DNA of 64,000 bases from Fragilaria crotonensis (lineage: Eukaryota; Bacillariophyta; Fragilariophyceae; Fragilariales; Fragilariaceae). The stretch lies in the NCBI GenBank assembly GCA_022925895.1, contig JAKSYS010000184.1, positions 29,941 to 93,940 on the forward strand, in the 5' to 3' direction. The translations under genes were made by a program, and so were the position numbers. This document shows, one piece after another, positions 45,601 through 56,382 of the stretch (the first letter of the stretch is position 1; the number at the start of each line of letters is the position of its first letter). Below the pieces are notes generated by a model. The model saw only the letters and a program-made list of their open reading frames with translations, was not told the origin of the DNA and searched no databases.

Positions 45601-46743
45601 CCAGATGATGGATACAAGTACTATGCGTACTGTCTCTTATATGTTGACGATATTTTGGTGGTACATCATGATGGTTTACGTGCGTTGAAGGAGATAGATC
45701 ACTTCTTCAAAACGAAACCAGGATCGATTCGTGATCCAGAATTCTACCTCGGTGCGAAGCTGAGAGGGGTAGTTCTACCAAACGGGGTACGAGCATGGGC
45801 AATGAGTCCAAGTAAGTACATTCAAGCGGCAGTGACAAACGTGAAGGATTATCACAGCCGAACATACCCAACCCGAACGTGGGCGAAGCGGACCAGTGGA
45901 CCTTTCCCGCTCAACTATGCGCCCGAGTTAGATGTGACACCGGTGCTTGATGCTCAAGCCGCGGCGTTCTATCAGACGCAGATAGGAGTCCTACGGTGGT
46001 GCGTTGAGTTGGGTCGCATTGATATAATTACGGAAGTGTCCGAACTTGCCTCGCATTTAATAATGCCGCGCGAGGACACTTGGAAGCTGTGTTTCATCTT
46101 TTCAACTATTTGGAAAGAGACACAACGCTCGCATCGTTTTGACCCTACGTATCCTGACGTGGACATGTCTGTCTTCAAGGAATGTGATTGGAAGGCCATG
46201 TACGGCAACGTTACGGAAGCGGTTCCGCCAAACGCACCTGAGCCTCGAGGCAAGGACGTTGATCTCCGGATGTACGTTGACTCGGATCACGCAGGTGACA
46301 AGCGTGTTCGCCGATCGCGTACGGGGTTTTTGATATACCTCAATATGGCACCAATCACTTGGTTCTCCAAGAAACAGTCAACGATTGAAACAAGTGTTTT
46401 TGGTGCTGAATTTGTGGCGATGAAACAGGGAATGGAGACCCTGCGTGGGATTCGCTACAAACTACGAATGATGGGCGTACCCCTTTCGGGTCCATCATAT
46501 ATTTATGGCGACAATATGTCAGTTATCCATAATACCCAACGCCCTGAGTCGGTGCTTAAGAAGAAGTCGAACTCAGTGTGTTACCACGCGGTCCGTGAAG
46601 CTGTGGCCATGGGCGAATGTCTCACCGGACATGTATCGACACATGACAACCCGGCAGACATATGTACAAAGATTATTCCGGGTGGTCAAAAGCGTGATCA
46701 TCTCGTTGGACTTATCCTATATGATTTGACTGATCATCGGTGA
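42645..46743 (+). pseudogene. Copia A pol (protease, integrase, RT, RNase H), two frame changes
   Basis: Protease: 'DLDSHADQCAVGHNALI' near 42705. Integrase core: Asp in 'AIDCFTDTL', Asp in 'TIIMDGARSRRWG', Glu in 'NSAEAAIRELKGVGRQMVRS'. A frame change near 44075 is needed to reach 'GWYEWVMFRDTSVTYPDEAM' and 'VLGRDLGPAIDIGPAMTRKV'. A second near 44717 leads to 'IVDHRKDENAMSRADMYIRK'. RT: 'RKARFVAGGHMT', 'VKTADIENAYLTAPVGEKIW', 'RALYGLKSAGASFRNHLADC' and 'YCLLYVDDILVVHHDG' (YVDD intact). RNase H: 'RMYVDSDHAGDKRVRRSRTG', 'TIETSVFGAEFVAMKQGMET' and 'YIYGDNMSVIHNTQRPESVL'. Every catalytic motif survives, so only the two indels and the TGA block expression. Confidence 0.88.
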
Positions 46744-46860
46744 CCCCCTCACAGAGGTTAGTAGGTTAATTGGGTTCCCTTGTCACGTATGAAATGTGAC
46801 AGAATACCACCATGATCCAGTGCATTCGACGACCTAGCTAGATCGCACAATCTCCCTAGT

Positions 46861-46870
46861 TCGAGGGGAC
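46861..46870 (+). other. Polypurine tract of element A
   Basis: TCGAGGGGAC lies directly before the TG start of the 3' LTR, the expected plus-strand priming site. Confidence 0.65.
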
Positions 46871-47024
46871 TGATTTGAGTTGACCGTGCAAACTGTGTAC
46901 GATACAACAGTATGACAGTGCGATAGTGCCAATTGCTTATATGATGAGTTGTATGCTCACTGTTACGAATAAACGCCTTTAACACGATGTTACGTCCTAG
47001 TCATCTTATGGCTTAATTTGCTCA
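46871..47024 (+). repeat. 3' LTR of copia element A
   Basis: 154 bp, matching 41156-41309 with five substitutions, including the last positions (TTGCTCA versus TTATTCA). Confidence 0.9.
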
Positions 47025-48127
47025 GGTGCACGGAAACCGGCGCAATGGAGGTCGTATCATAGAGAATGCTTTTTTGGAAAAAAAAAAACTCGGAAAAACT
47101 CGGTTTTGTACTCACGATAGAGAATGCTCTAAGTGGTTCGCGGGTTTGAATAGCTCCCTGTCCTCGAGCGAAGTACCACTGATGTACTTACAGTACATAG
47201 ACCTTACCCTGATGCGTGCCAATCAAACCAACGCAGCTGGCTACTAAATGCAGTGCCAAGTGCCACACCGACACATCTACTATGCCCTTCCGCCGGATAG
47301 CAGGTCAATTATTGGTGGCACTTAGGGAATGTCTGAAGAGTAGACCATTGCAGTTTCCACGCTTCAACTATGGAAGCCGCAGGAACAGTCCGGCCAGCAC
47401 CCCAAGATTTGGAAACGCGGAAGGAAAAGTAAAGCAATGCGGTGGTTCAGGTACAAAAAAGCACAATACGGTACTCCTACCACTGTAAGATGACTATTTG
47501 TAGGCTACCACTCGGAGTATATCCTGGTTGCAAAAGAACTGATAAATTTGTTGACTTTGGCCTTCGTCCCTGTTTACGTTTGAAACGACTCCTGCAACAG
47601 CACAAGAGCTCTGAGTCTATGTGGAACGCGTAGTACATACTACACACTACACCTTGGTTTCCTTTTTTTTACCACGACAACAGAATTACCATATCCTGGA
47701 GTATTAAGTAGTGCGTACGGTACCGGACTTCAACAGAGCTTACGTGGTCCGTTTTCGAGGAGACTGTTGAACAAGAAACAACTCCACGACCAGAAAGTCA
47801 GTATGATATACTATATACTCCCGGGGCAGATAGTTAATTTGTTTTTTCGTCACTGATGGATTCTCATACCGTATGTATCGTCGATTCCGGAATGTCTTTT
47901 GCTGAGGACCATCCGAGCATGGCTCCTAACTCCTAAGTGCCGGATGTTCTCGATTTCTGACGTCTGCCATGGTTGTTGATATGCACAAATGCGTCAGTTG
48001 TACGCGAGGACAGCTCCATAATAAAATTTGATACGCACACTGGGGTATACCACTATCATACGATTTCTTTCTACGAAGACAATTCTGACCCGACATACAA
48101 TATTTGGATGCTGGTAACCTATTGCAT
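47025..48127. other. Intergenic, no gene seen
   Basis: About 1.1 kb without a supportable coding region. It has scattered GTAC-type words and short A/T runs. Confidence 0.4.
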
Positions 48128-48916
48128 ATGATGAACACCATGTCACTCTCACGCAGTCGATCTGACATGGAGATGCAGAGACAGGTTGCCGTGCCAGACA
48201 ACGATTCGATGCGTGCGCTACAAAGGGAGGAACAAGGTGGACTTGATCAATCGCGCACTCCCCATGCGCCGCTGATAGCGGCCGTTCTTCATAAATACCA
48301 ACAAAGACAACTATTGCCTTCACCCGACAGTGATTCGGGAGTCATGGAAATGCTCCATGATAACGCACATATGCGGGGAGCAGTAAGTCATCCTGGAATT
48401 CAATCGACTCTGATTGAAATCAATTCACCGTCCTCGTCTGTGGCTGCGGCGGAATTTACCTGTGTCGTCATTGCCTGGGACGTCCTGGCAGGAAGACTCC
48501 GTCTAAGAAACTAACGAGTGTTGCACTTCAGTTGACATCGTCCGATGACGAAGAGCAATGCGGAAAACTAACCCGACCTGAAGATATATTGAAGCGAACG
48601 CGAGCCACCATGATTCCTAAATCTCGAAAGAAGGCCAAGCGAAGTCCAGAGGACGAAACTGGATCTGCCCGAAAGGTTGAGCCTCCATCACCGAGACGCA
48701 ATGCATGCGATCGAGAGGCTCGTCGAGCGCACGCATTTCCTTTCGACAATTACGGGCGAAAAGCGACGCATCATCACTGGTACATCGCTTCAATCATACA
48801 AGGCTTTGTGGGATGCAATGGGAGGCAGCAAGAACAAGGAAAAGTTTCAACGGCGAGTTCAAAATGGCGTTGTTCCTATTCTTTCGAAGAGTGCTCTCTC
48901 CATGTTCAAAAAGTAA
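48128..48916 (+). CDS. Unrecognised hypothetical protein, broken or with unresolved introns
   Basis: Three coding-like stretches in successive frames. The first starts at ATG 48128 ('MMNTMSLSRSRSDMEMQRQV'), is rich in Gln, Ser and Asp, and stays open to 48514. A good acceptor (TTGCACTTCAG, ending at 48531) opens the second, 'SSDDEEQCGKLTRPEDILKR' followed by a basic 'RKKAKRSPEDE' segment; the phase fits a donor GTGGCT at 48440. The third, in another frame from about 48680, reads 'ITGEKRRIITGTSLQSYKAL' and 'GVVPILSKSALSMFKK' and stops at 48916. No second intron with good borders was found, so a frameshift near 48680 is likely. Acidic-basic composition hints at a nuclear protein. No domain was recognised. 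Confidence 0.35.
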
Positions 48917-49818
48917 GATGATTTTCGATCGTGAGGGGCGGGGAAAACTATCGTGTGAAAATTTTTGTCATTCCGGTTGTGTGTGCAATTTACTCTGCAT
49001 CCAAGACATCGCGTAACTGGAATCTGGTTGGATTTCAGTGTGGTAACATATAGTAGATCCTATCAACACCAAGAACATGCTCTCACTGCAGAACCGTGCA
49101 TTCGATTTGGAGTTGTATAACTTTACACTTCCCAAACAACACTATTGCTAGGACCGGTTGAGTGTTGGATACAATCAAGCGATGTGCAGGTCTTTTCGTT
49201 AGTTACTGAAGTGCTCCGAGTTACAGGTACCTCATATCTTCGATGGAGGCGGAAGATTTCCGGGCCGCCATAACTCGACCGATCGTTGGATGGTCACCTC
49301 ACAAGCTGACGATCAAAAGTGGATGCTATCTTCACAATTATGACCGCATACCGAGAGGTGGTCTTTCTCTGTTTCCGGCTGACAAATTCCAACGCATAAT
49401 TAAGAACAAGTGTCGTAGACAAAAATGATTTCATTAGAATTTATGCCCTAAGCAAATGTCTGCGAATGAGACCATTTCTGTTCCCGACGGCAATGTCTAA
49501 CAATGCATGGTACCTGCTGGTAACAGGTTACAATAGATATTGTACGCAGGGGTGCGTATGATAGGCGCGTGCCTACCGTTATGGGCATAAATCGCCAGAA
49601 TTCGACTGCGACAGATAGCCCGGCCATTGCTATACTATCGTCATTGGTCATTGACGACTGGTATCCTGTACGGAATTTCTGAACCGAGGAGAATAGGGAG
49701 ATTACATTTTTTGTACGACAGTACCTGGTACGCTCGACCGGCTCGATTAGGCGGAACAAGGTCAATTTCGAGAGGTTCCATCATGTCTGAACATGGGTGC
49801 AGGTACACACTATTTCAA
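48917..49818. other. Intergenic, no gene seen
   Basis: About 0.9 kb with only short unrelated frames. Confidence 0.35.
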
Positions 49819-50321
49819 CTACCGGAAGAGTGGAATCACTTTGCTAATAACACTGTCCTCTTGGGTGCCCTTGTGAATTTTTTTGCTAAGCAGCCTCGGG
49901 AGATTTTTTTCAACTTCCTTTACCCATGCCTGGTCATTCAACATGCCGCGTTTCTCCGGAAACTTTTTGATCAGACAATTTTTGAATGCATTGAAATATT
50001 TAATCAGGGTGCTGCCAGTGTATTCCCCTCCCTCGCCGGTGCAACCCTTTGTAGGTGGGTCACCTAACAATCCTTCTGCAAAGTTGACAGGACTACCTTA
50101 AGATTGTCACCAAGGGCATCGTTGGGGCCAAGCTCATCAAATTTTGGCTCCCCTTGCTTTTCCATGAATTTGTCGAACATGATGATAGCAGCATCTCTCC
50201 CGGCATGCGTCGCTGGGGCAAGGCCATCAAGCACACTTCCCAATTTCTGTTTCTTTCTTGAATTCTCTTCTGCCATGTTCAAATATCGGTTGTTGTAAGC
50301 CAAATTAAAACACGATGGCAC
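49819..50321 (-). pseudogene. Fragment resembling a tyrosine-recombinase N-terminus
   Basis: Two frames that join if one T is restored in the short T-run near 50085. The first is 50321-50090, starting near 'MAEENSRKKQKLGSVLDGLA', with 'DNLKVVLST'. The second is 50085-49819, with 'EGLLGDPPTKGCTGEGGEYT', 'STLIKYFNAFKNCLIKKFPE' and 'KEVEKNLPRLLSKKIHKGTQ'. The helical, basic core-binding-like layout resembles the N-terminal part of Crypton-type or related eukaryotic tyrosine recombinases, but the catalytic domain (R...H-x-x-R...Y) is absent. It stops at 49819. This is a tentative assignment from memory of motif style. Confidence 0.35.
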
Positions 50322-52611
50322 TGAATGTTATTGACCATGCACCAATAACTCTGGTAAGCCTGTTTGTAGTCGCACAAAATATGCTGAAGGATGTCGTAAA
50401 GATTGTAGTACTATGGCAGAAGTTCAAGGCCAGTATGAAGATTTCAGAAGCAGAGTACTCCGAGTACTGCTGTGCAACAACAATGTTCAAAGGGCTTCAC
50501 ACAGATTTTCAAAGCTTGTGCTTGTGTATGCATATGTAACTGTTCAATGGACAGTGCAAAGATTAGATGCGGAGTGAGGAGTGAGGTAGTGTTAGTACTG
50601 CACAACTGCAGATGTTCAAATGACTGCAAAGTGATTTCGATAGGGTTGTACTTACACTTGTGCCTACTATGCATACAAGCAAGGTACAGGTAGTACTGTA
50701 GAAGAACGAACACAACGTGATCGTCGTGTATGTCATATCTGTTCGAAAGGGCAGCGCAAAGGTTTCAGAAGCGTGCTCGTATGTACAAGTACTCGACGAC
50801 TGTATTTCATTGTTTGTGGGTTGTCGAGTCATCAAACACAACGTTGTCAGGTGGGCTTCGGCACTTTAGAACGCACGCAGTTCACTGGGGTTACGCTTCG
50901 TTGGTAAAGAACTTCCGTTGAAATCCACGACGATAGTTTGCGATACTTTTAGGGTTTCGTCGCGTAACTATCGCGACCTGCGGCCGCGATAGTTTCGCGC
51001 TGCGCGCGATAGTTTCATTTTTCTGTGCATAAACAGAACACACCACAATGATAGCCAGTACTTCCTTAACAAATCTTGACCGAAAAACTCGTCCTCCCTC
51101 CGTCCTGTATCCATTTGCTAAAATGTTGGGATGAACAGAGAAAATTCTGGCATTTCACCAAAAACGTCATCATATTGTTCGTTGTATCATTGAATACTGC
51201 ATTTGAGTTTGAATGTTCATTGGTGGAGAGTTTTAAGTTTCCAATTGAAGTCCTCGCTAATGCGTGGAAAAACACCAAACCTACAAAGAAATGACTGAAA
51301 GACACTCAATGAGAAGAACCCTTATCCCAACAAGAACTTTTAGCAATAAATTCCGGACAGAGGGAGTACTCAGGTCATGTGGAAAGCCTACTTAACCGTA
51401 AAATTGAACTCAGGTCATGTGGACAAGATAATGATGTCCATGTTTACTACTTCACCCAAATAGAAATGATTGCAGCACCAGCCACACCACTGCTTCACAG
51501 AGACATGAGTGGTACCCTGTATAGTATGCATTACTTGCTTGATCTCCAAAACTCACCAACAGCCTGCCTCTTTTCACCAGCATGGCACCATGGCCCTTAT
51601 CTTTTAACTTTCATCAAGAATTACCCCACCTCCAAGCTACTGCATCAAGAAACAGTGCATGAGAAACAAGCATTACTATGAAGCTACCATGCGGAGGATA
51701 GGGAAGACAAGCAACTGACTCGAACCTGTTCGAACGCAGGATGCATTTTGGGCACGGCCACAAGAATCAGAAACAACTTTGACGAGTGGTACTGTTTCTT
51801 CACTAATACTGTAATATTAATCAACATGTGAAAATTTGGCTAGGTCATAGAATGTTCAAAATTGTTTTCATTTTTGTCGGCACAAAAAGCGACCAAAAAT
51901 GAAATCCATTTTTGTCAGAGAAAGGTGGCAGGTTTGAAAAATGGAATGTGGGTGTTGGTAAGGAAAAGGGATTACATTGTAAGGGGTGGACAAAAGAAAG
52001 GGACTAAAATGTAAGTGCAATGGTACTAAATAGTAAAAGGCAGGAGGTTAGGATGAGGGATGAACAAGGTAAGACTTCATCATCGCGTGGGCACTACGGA
52101 GGATATCAGTCGTCTGTGCCCACTCTTTTGGCACTCACTAACAAGCAATAATGTTGCGCCGACAGGGATTTTGCTCTATCCGATGACTCTGGGTATAGTC
52201 CAAGTTGTCTGCGTTGTCTACAGGACAATGTGTAGTGGTTAGGGATGCAACTATACCTGAACTCAGAGCCAATGGCAATTCCCAGCATTTCGCTCCGACA
52301 ACTGTTGTGCAAGGTCTGCTACCCATTTGGCCATGTTGGTTGCACAATATATACATATGGCATGTGGAAAGTGGAGCACTCCCATCGTATGTGTCATGGA
52401 GGAGTTACATTGGCAGTGGGTTCGGAGATCTATCGTTGGCGTCCAGAATGGGATTGAAATTTAATCATTTGATGTAAAGTGCATCAGAATGACGCAGCAA
52501 CTCTATAATAGCCGATTCTTGATTTGCAAATGTAGCTTACGATCTATAAAGTGTGTTCGTTGTACAGATCAGCGATGGCGGGTCTAATGTACGATTGAGT
52601 AGGTACATCTC
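50322..52611. other. 2.3-kb non-genic stretch
   Basis: No supportable gene. It holds a palindrome cluster (50935-51010) and interrupted short frames (for example plus strand 51379-51681) that look like remains of a decayed repeat. Nothing could be named. Confidence 0.35.
50935..51010. repeat. CGATAGTTT-rich palindrome cluster
   Basis: The word CGATAGTTT occurs three times on the plus strand and once as its reverse complement in 75 bp. AACTATCGCG (50966-50975) and CGCGATAGTT (50985-50994) form a perfect 10-bp hairpin around ACCTGCGGC. The following GCGCTGCGCGCG is also self-complementary. Function unknown. Confidence 0.65.
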
Positions 52612-53668
52612 TCATGCCACACACGGCGTGGTGCTGTCGACCATACAAGGCGCATGATGGTCAAAATACATGTGATGGTCAAATACCATGTTGTTGTTGG
52701 TACGCGACGAGGTTGATGATGATGACAGGTCTTGAGCGGACACGAACAAAGTAGTAGGCTCCAAATCACCAGAGGAACCTTGTCCGTCCATCATGACAAC
52801 ATCGGCAAAGAATTCTTCCCATCCCAAGCGAACAGTTTCCTGATCCTTCAATCCCATTCGATATGCCAACTCTCGTGCCCATGCTGATTCCTGACGAGCG
52901 GCAGTAGCAATAGCTTCTTCAAAGTCGTGATGTTGATGATGTAGTGATTGTTGTTCCAAACCATTCGAACTGTCATGATGGAACTGTCGTTGTAGCAGTT
53001 GTTGTTGATATTGATTTCGTTCATAGCGTTGTACTTGCAAAACACGTTCGAGGACGGCACGACGTTGAATCCGTAACAGACGATTAAATTCCACAGTTTG
53101 ATAGTTTTCAAATCCCCGCACCACATATTTAGTTCCCTCGAGTGATGTTACGTCACCCTTGACATGTTTGAGAGCACGAATGACTTTTTTCTTGTCCCGT
53201 TGAAATCCCTCCAAATCCTTGGCCTGTATATATGCTTTTTATAATTGTCAGGATGAAGAAAAAAAGGTGGATGTAAAGATGTGATTAGTAACGCTGTTTG
53301 TCAAAAGGATTTGCATTTTAAAAAGAAAGAAAGGAGTGGGGGACACGTACATTGTACCACATGATTGCAAAATCATTTGGATTGGTTGTCGATTCATAAG
53401 TATAAGCGGAACCCCATCGCACACTTTTTCGTTGTTGTCGTCGTGGTCGAATATTGACATGTTTCATGCTGGGAGTGGAGGAGCACATGGATTTGGCAAA
53501 CGTCGATTCTGGCGAATAATCATCATCGAATGGTGGTGTTGGAATTGATGATGATACTGATGATTGTTGGGCAAATAGGTGGTGGTATGGATGATGATCA
53601 TGATCCGTATCGAAAAAGGATGCAATAATGGGGCTTGCCATGTGATGATCTGAAAGATTGGGCAACAT
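52612..53668 (-). CDS. Hypothetical protein of a diatom-type family
   Basis: Two exons: 53668-53351 and 53223-52612, with a 127-bp intron (GTACGT donor, TATATACAG acceptor, phase 0), giving 309 residues. The N-terminal region is His/Ser/Pro-rich. Near the exon junction is 'RRQQRKSVRWGSAYTYE', then 'NDFAIMWYNAKDLEGFQRD', and 'EGTKYVVRGFENYQTVEFNR' followed by a Gln-rich helical stretch. The pattern (a W-Y-x-x-x-D-L motif, then a 'RG-E' box, then an Arg-rich helix) is one I know from many diatom proteins of unknown function. No catalytic motif is seen. The reading is open upstream of 53668 to about 53860 with no ATG, so an earlier exon is possible. Polar composition with no membrane segment suggests a nuclear or cytosolic role. 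Confidence 0.65.
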
Positions 53669-53803
53669 CTTCTGCGAAGGAGGTGTGTGGTTAATTTTGT
53701 GTTTCGAGAGCGTAACTAATACTCGCTCTTGCAAGTCAGTGGCTTGTTGTGTTTTAACTTCTCGTCTTGTCCCAGAAGTCAGAAAAAATTTGGGAATTGA
53801 CAC

Positions 53804-54514
53804 TTTACTCGCGTTCGCATCGGTGGCATACGCAACTCGACGACGCGTTCTGACGCATCAGATGAATGTCGCATCAATTCCCATGTATAACGACCACATT
53901 CTATGTGTGTTTAGTACGCACAATGATCAAAACAAAAGTCGCTTCAATCACGGCTATCCGAAATGATATAACTTCAATGTTCCTATGTCTTAATCCGAAA
54001 TAGAAAAGCCCTCCTTCTATTAAATGTAAATTCCCCGAGTAAACTATTATAATTTCGTCCAAGGTATGTCATACCTAGGTCAACGAACGGATTGAACCCC
54101 AATGCGTGGTCTGGTATTCGTATTCGTGAACCACCTTATCTACTTAAGAGTGGTTAGTACTTTAAAGCCTTTCGCACAGAAAAGGTTGGTCTAGTCTACT
54201 CGGAATGCTATACATTGATACTCGTGATCCAAAAGACAGTCATCCTGCACGGTACACATCCAGCGATAGATGACCAGCAATACCAACGAATATGCAATAA
54301 ATGTCCAGGGCGCGACATTCGTCCCATTCACGAACGAGTCAATCCCATAGCGGAGGTTCTGGACATTGGGAACCGTGACAATTGCGGAATTCCGCGACAT
54401 GTTCTGACACACACGCACACGCACACATCATGGATCCACACAAAACCATTTTGTCGTAGTCGTGTTTATCGTTGTTGTTATTGCACGTAACATCATCATC
54501 GTATCCATTCACAT
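53804..54514. other. Intergenic, no gene seen
   Basis: No supportable gene. The right end joins the duplicated SET-gene fragment. Confidence 0.35.
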
Positions 54515-54770
54515 GGACGGCATAATATCATCGAGAATCCCAATCGGATGCCGAAATCCGTTGGGCATGCGCCAAAATCCGCAGATTTTCAATTTGTCGA
54601 CCAACACGTACCACCCGCGTCCGTGACTTGCTCGACAAGGACGGAATCGTTTGAACCATCACCAGCGAAATACACTAGCTTGACTGCATACATGTACGGA
54701 GCAGTGGCACTGCGCTCGAGTATGGATCCTCTTCGCCCCTTCTTCGGTATCGCAAAGCGCTAATATACGC
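54515..54770 (-). pseudogene. Truncated copy of the tandem-SET gene 3' end
   Basis: Plus strand 54515-54720 matches the last about 200 bp of the SET gene (56403-56595): both contain 'atcccaatcggatgccgaaa' and 'gcagtggcactgcgctcgag'. After 'gctcgag' the copy jumps to a match for about 56862-56885 ('ccccttcttcg.tatcgc.aagcg'), so about 265 bp of the parent are missing. Several small indels break the frame. It lies next to a similarly shortened sulfotransferase copy. Confidence 0.85.
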
Positions 54771-54820
54771 AAATCCCGTGAACTATTCGTAAAATTCCAC
54801 GATTCTGTCAGTTAAGACAA

Positions 54821-55335
54821 TCACGCACTTTCGAGCTTCTTTGGATCCCAGTAACCTTGCCAATCTTCACCAAAGCCATACGCTGCCAGAAGCTTGTAAA
54901 GCCGCTGGTTATATGGCTCATAAAATTGCTCAAGCATTCGTCGTGTAGACGGATTCATAGGCTCAGAGTACTTAGTTACCACCAATTCCTTTTCGTTCAA
55001 CACAGGCACATGCGGAAGGCTTCCATCATTGGTATTGATGGTCCCTTAATACTTTCTTTTTGATACAAATTCGTTTCGTTCGATCGAGATGATATTGTCA
55101 ACATTGCCAAGACGAAAATTGATACTCCCAGCATGGTCAATTGCACAAGTCTGTGATTCTTCCGACTACTAGGGACGGTCATGATGCTTTTAGTCGCTGC
55201 GACGGTTGATTGGTGTACTATCCCTCTCTAGAGACTCTGATGAATGCACAGTTACTGATGTACTTGGCACAATTCATGAAACTGGCTCTTATCATTTTAG
55301 ATTCTTCATTTGTTTCAGCATAACAATGACACAAC
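54821..55335 (-). pseudogene. Truncated copy of the tandem sulfotransferase gene
   Basis: 55182-55020 matches the parent's N-terminus ('HRLVQLTMLGVSIFVLAML' against 'HRLVQLAMLGVPIFVLSML' near 63450). 55015-54821 matches its C-terminus ('YEPYNQRLYKLLAAYGFGED' in both). The two ends are fused near 55017, removing about 2.0 kb, so both sulfotransferase domains are gone. The 5' flank to about 55335 also matches the parent flank ('ggttgattggtgt', 'ctctagagactc'). Confidence 0.88.
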
Positions 55336-56382
55336 AAGTTTGGTTCGATGATCGCATACATGTGAGATGTGAGTCTCTCAGTGCTCTTGTGTTTTTTGTG
55401 GAGTAGACAGTAGACAGTAGACTACTTGTACACTCACTGTATTGAGTACTCGGAGTACGGCGAGTACTCCAAGACTCCATGTGCTACCGGTAGTAAAATG
55501 TACTGAAGACGACTGTTAGGTGGACGTACAGAAAACTCGTTTCCTTCGTATGTCATACGTCATACGTCAGACGTCATACGTCATACGCATGAACTACTAT
55601 TCTCATTGTACAGTATGAATGACGTATACGAGTACTCGAGTACCGGAGTACAAAGTACTCTCGAGTATTGATTTATACAACCGTTGCCGTACTATCCTAC
55701 GGTTTCTATCCTAAGATCCGAAGGACAAGACTCCCGGAAATTGATAAACTATGCACCTGACGACCATTGTCTTAAATAACGAGGTGTGGAACTCGAAATG
55801 GTGGGCTTTGTGGATGAGTTGAATGGTCAAACCAAATTGTTCACACAAGAGGAACTCGACGGCACATGACAGAATATCATGGTTCAGCTGAAATCCAATG
55901 CTCCACTTTGCTGGTCAGAGTTATTAGAAGTTACTACAGGAGGAGCAGCTGCCCCATCATCCTAAGAGCTATCAAAGTGCTTGTCCAAGGGTACCATGTC
56001 TTGGCATGGCAACAACTCACCACAACAGGTACTCCAGTGCTGGTTATGGATTACACATCAAAATCATGAGGCATGAGTATTACCAATCCGATGTCAGGTG
56101 TTGCTTACCAATTAGAATTCTTCAATGACAACAGAAGTATTGACATTACAATGATTTGGTATTGCGTTGAGTTTGGTTACCCAAGTGGTGTCAAAGCCAG
56201 ACTTAGCTTCAGGTCCAGTAGAAATTCTTGAAATGCTGGCTATGATGGGATTTGGAACGGTCCTGACAACGTCACCGTGGACAAAATGGCAGAATTCGGG
56301 AACGCAGTCCGTGACAAATTCCATAAATCAATTGCTCCAAACAAAACCATCGTCGTAGGTCGTAGTCATATCGTTATATACT
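55336..56382. other. Intergenic with GTAC patch, no gene seen
   Basis: 55400-55660 is rich in GTAC words and in a 'catacgtcatacgt' short tandem. 55790-56360 shows interrupted short frames that look like a decayed repeat, not identified. Confidence 0.35.

Larger units (their letters stand above)
41156..47024 (+). mobile_element. Ty1/copia element A (5.9 kb), nearly full length, mutated
   Basis: Two 154-bp LTRs (41156-41309 and 46871-47024) differ at five bases (about 3%). Inside are a primer-site-like sequence, gag, and pol in the copia order protease-integrase-RT-RNase H, then a purine-rich tract before the 3' LTR. Gag lacks its N-terminal part, a TGA separates gag from pol, and pol has two frame changes (near 44075 and 44717). 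No 5-bp target duplication is seen: CTTCG lies at 41151-41155 and GGTGC after 47024. That suggests rearrangement, or recombination between two copies. Motifs fit the diatom CoDi group. The element lies just upstream of the histidine kinase, in opposite orientation. Confidence 0.88.

Noticed and set aside
46798-46830. 13-base match CCACCATGATCCA shared by elements A and B
   Set aside because: A match of this length is expected by chance in 64 kb, and it lies at non-equivalent positions.
54548-54763. Plus-strand frames over the SET-gene 3' copy (and at 56437-56685)
   Set aside because: Antisense shadows of the SET gene and its truncated duplicate.
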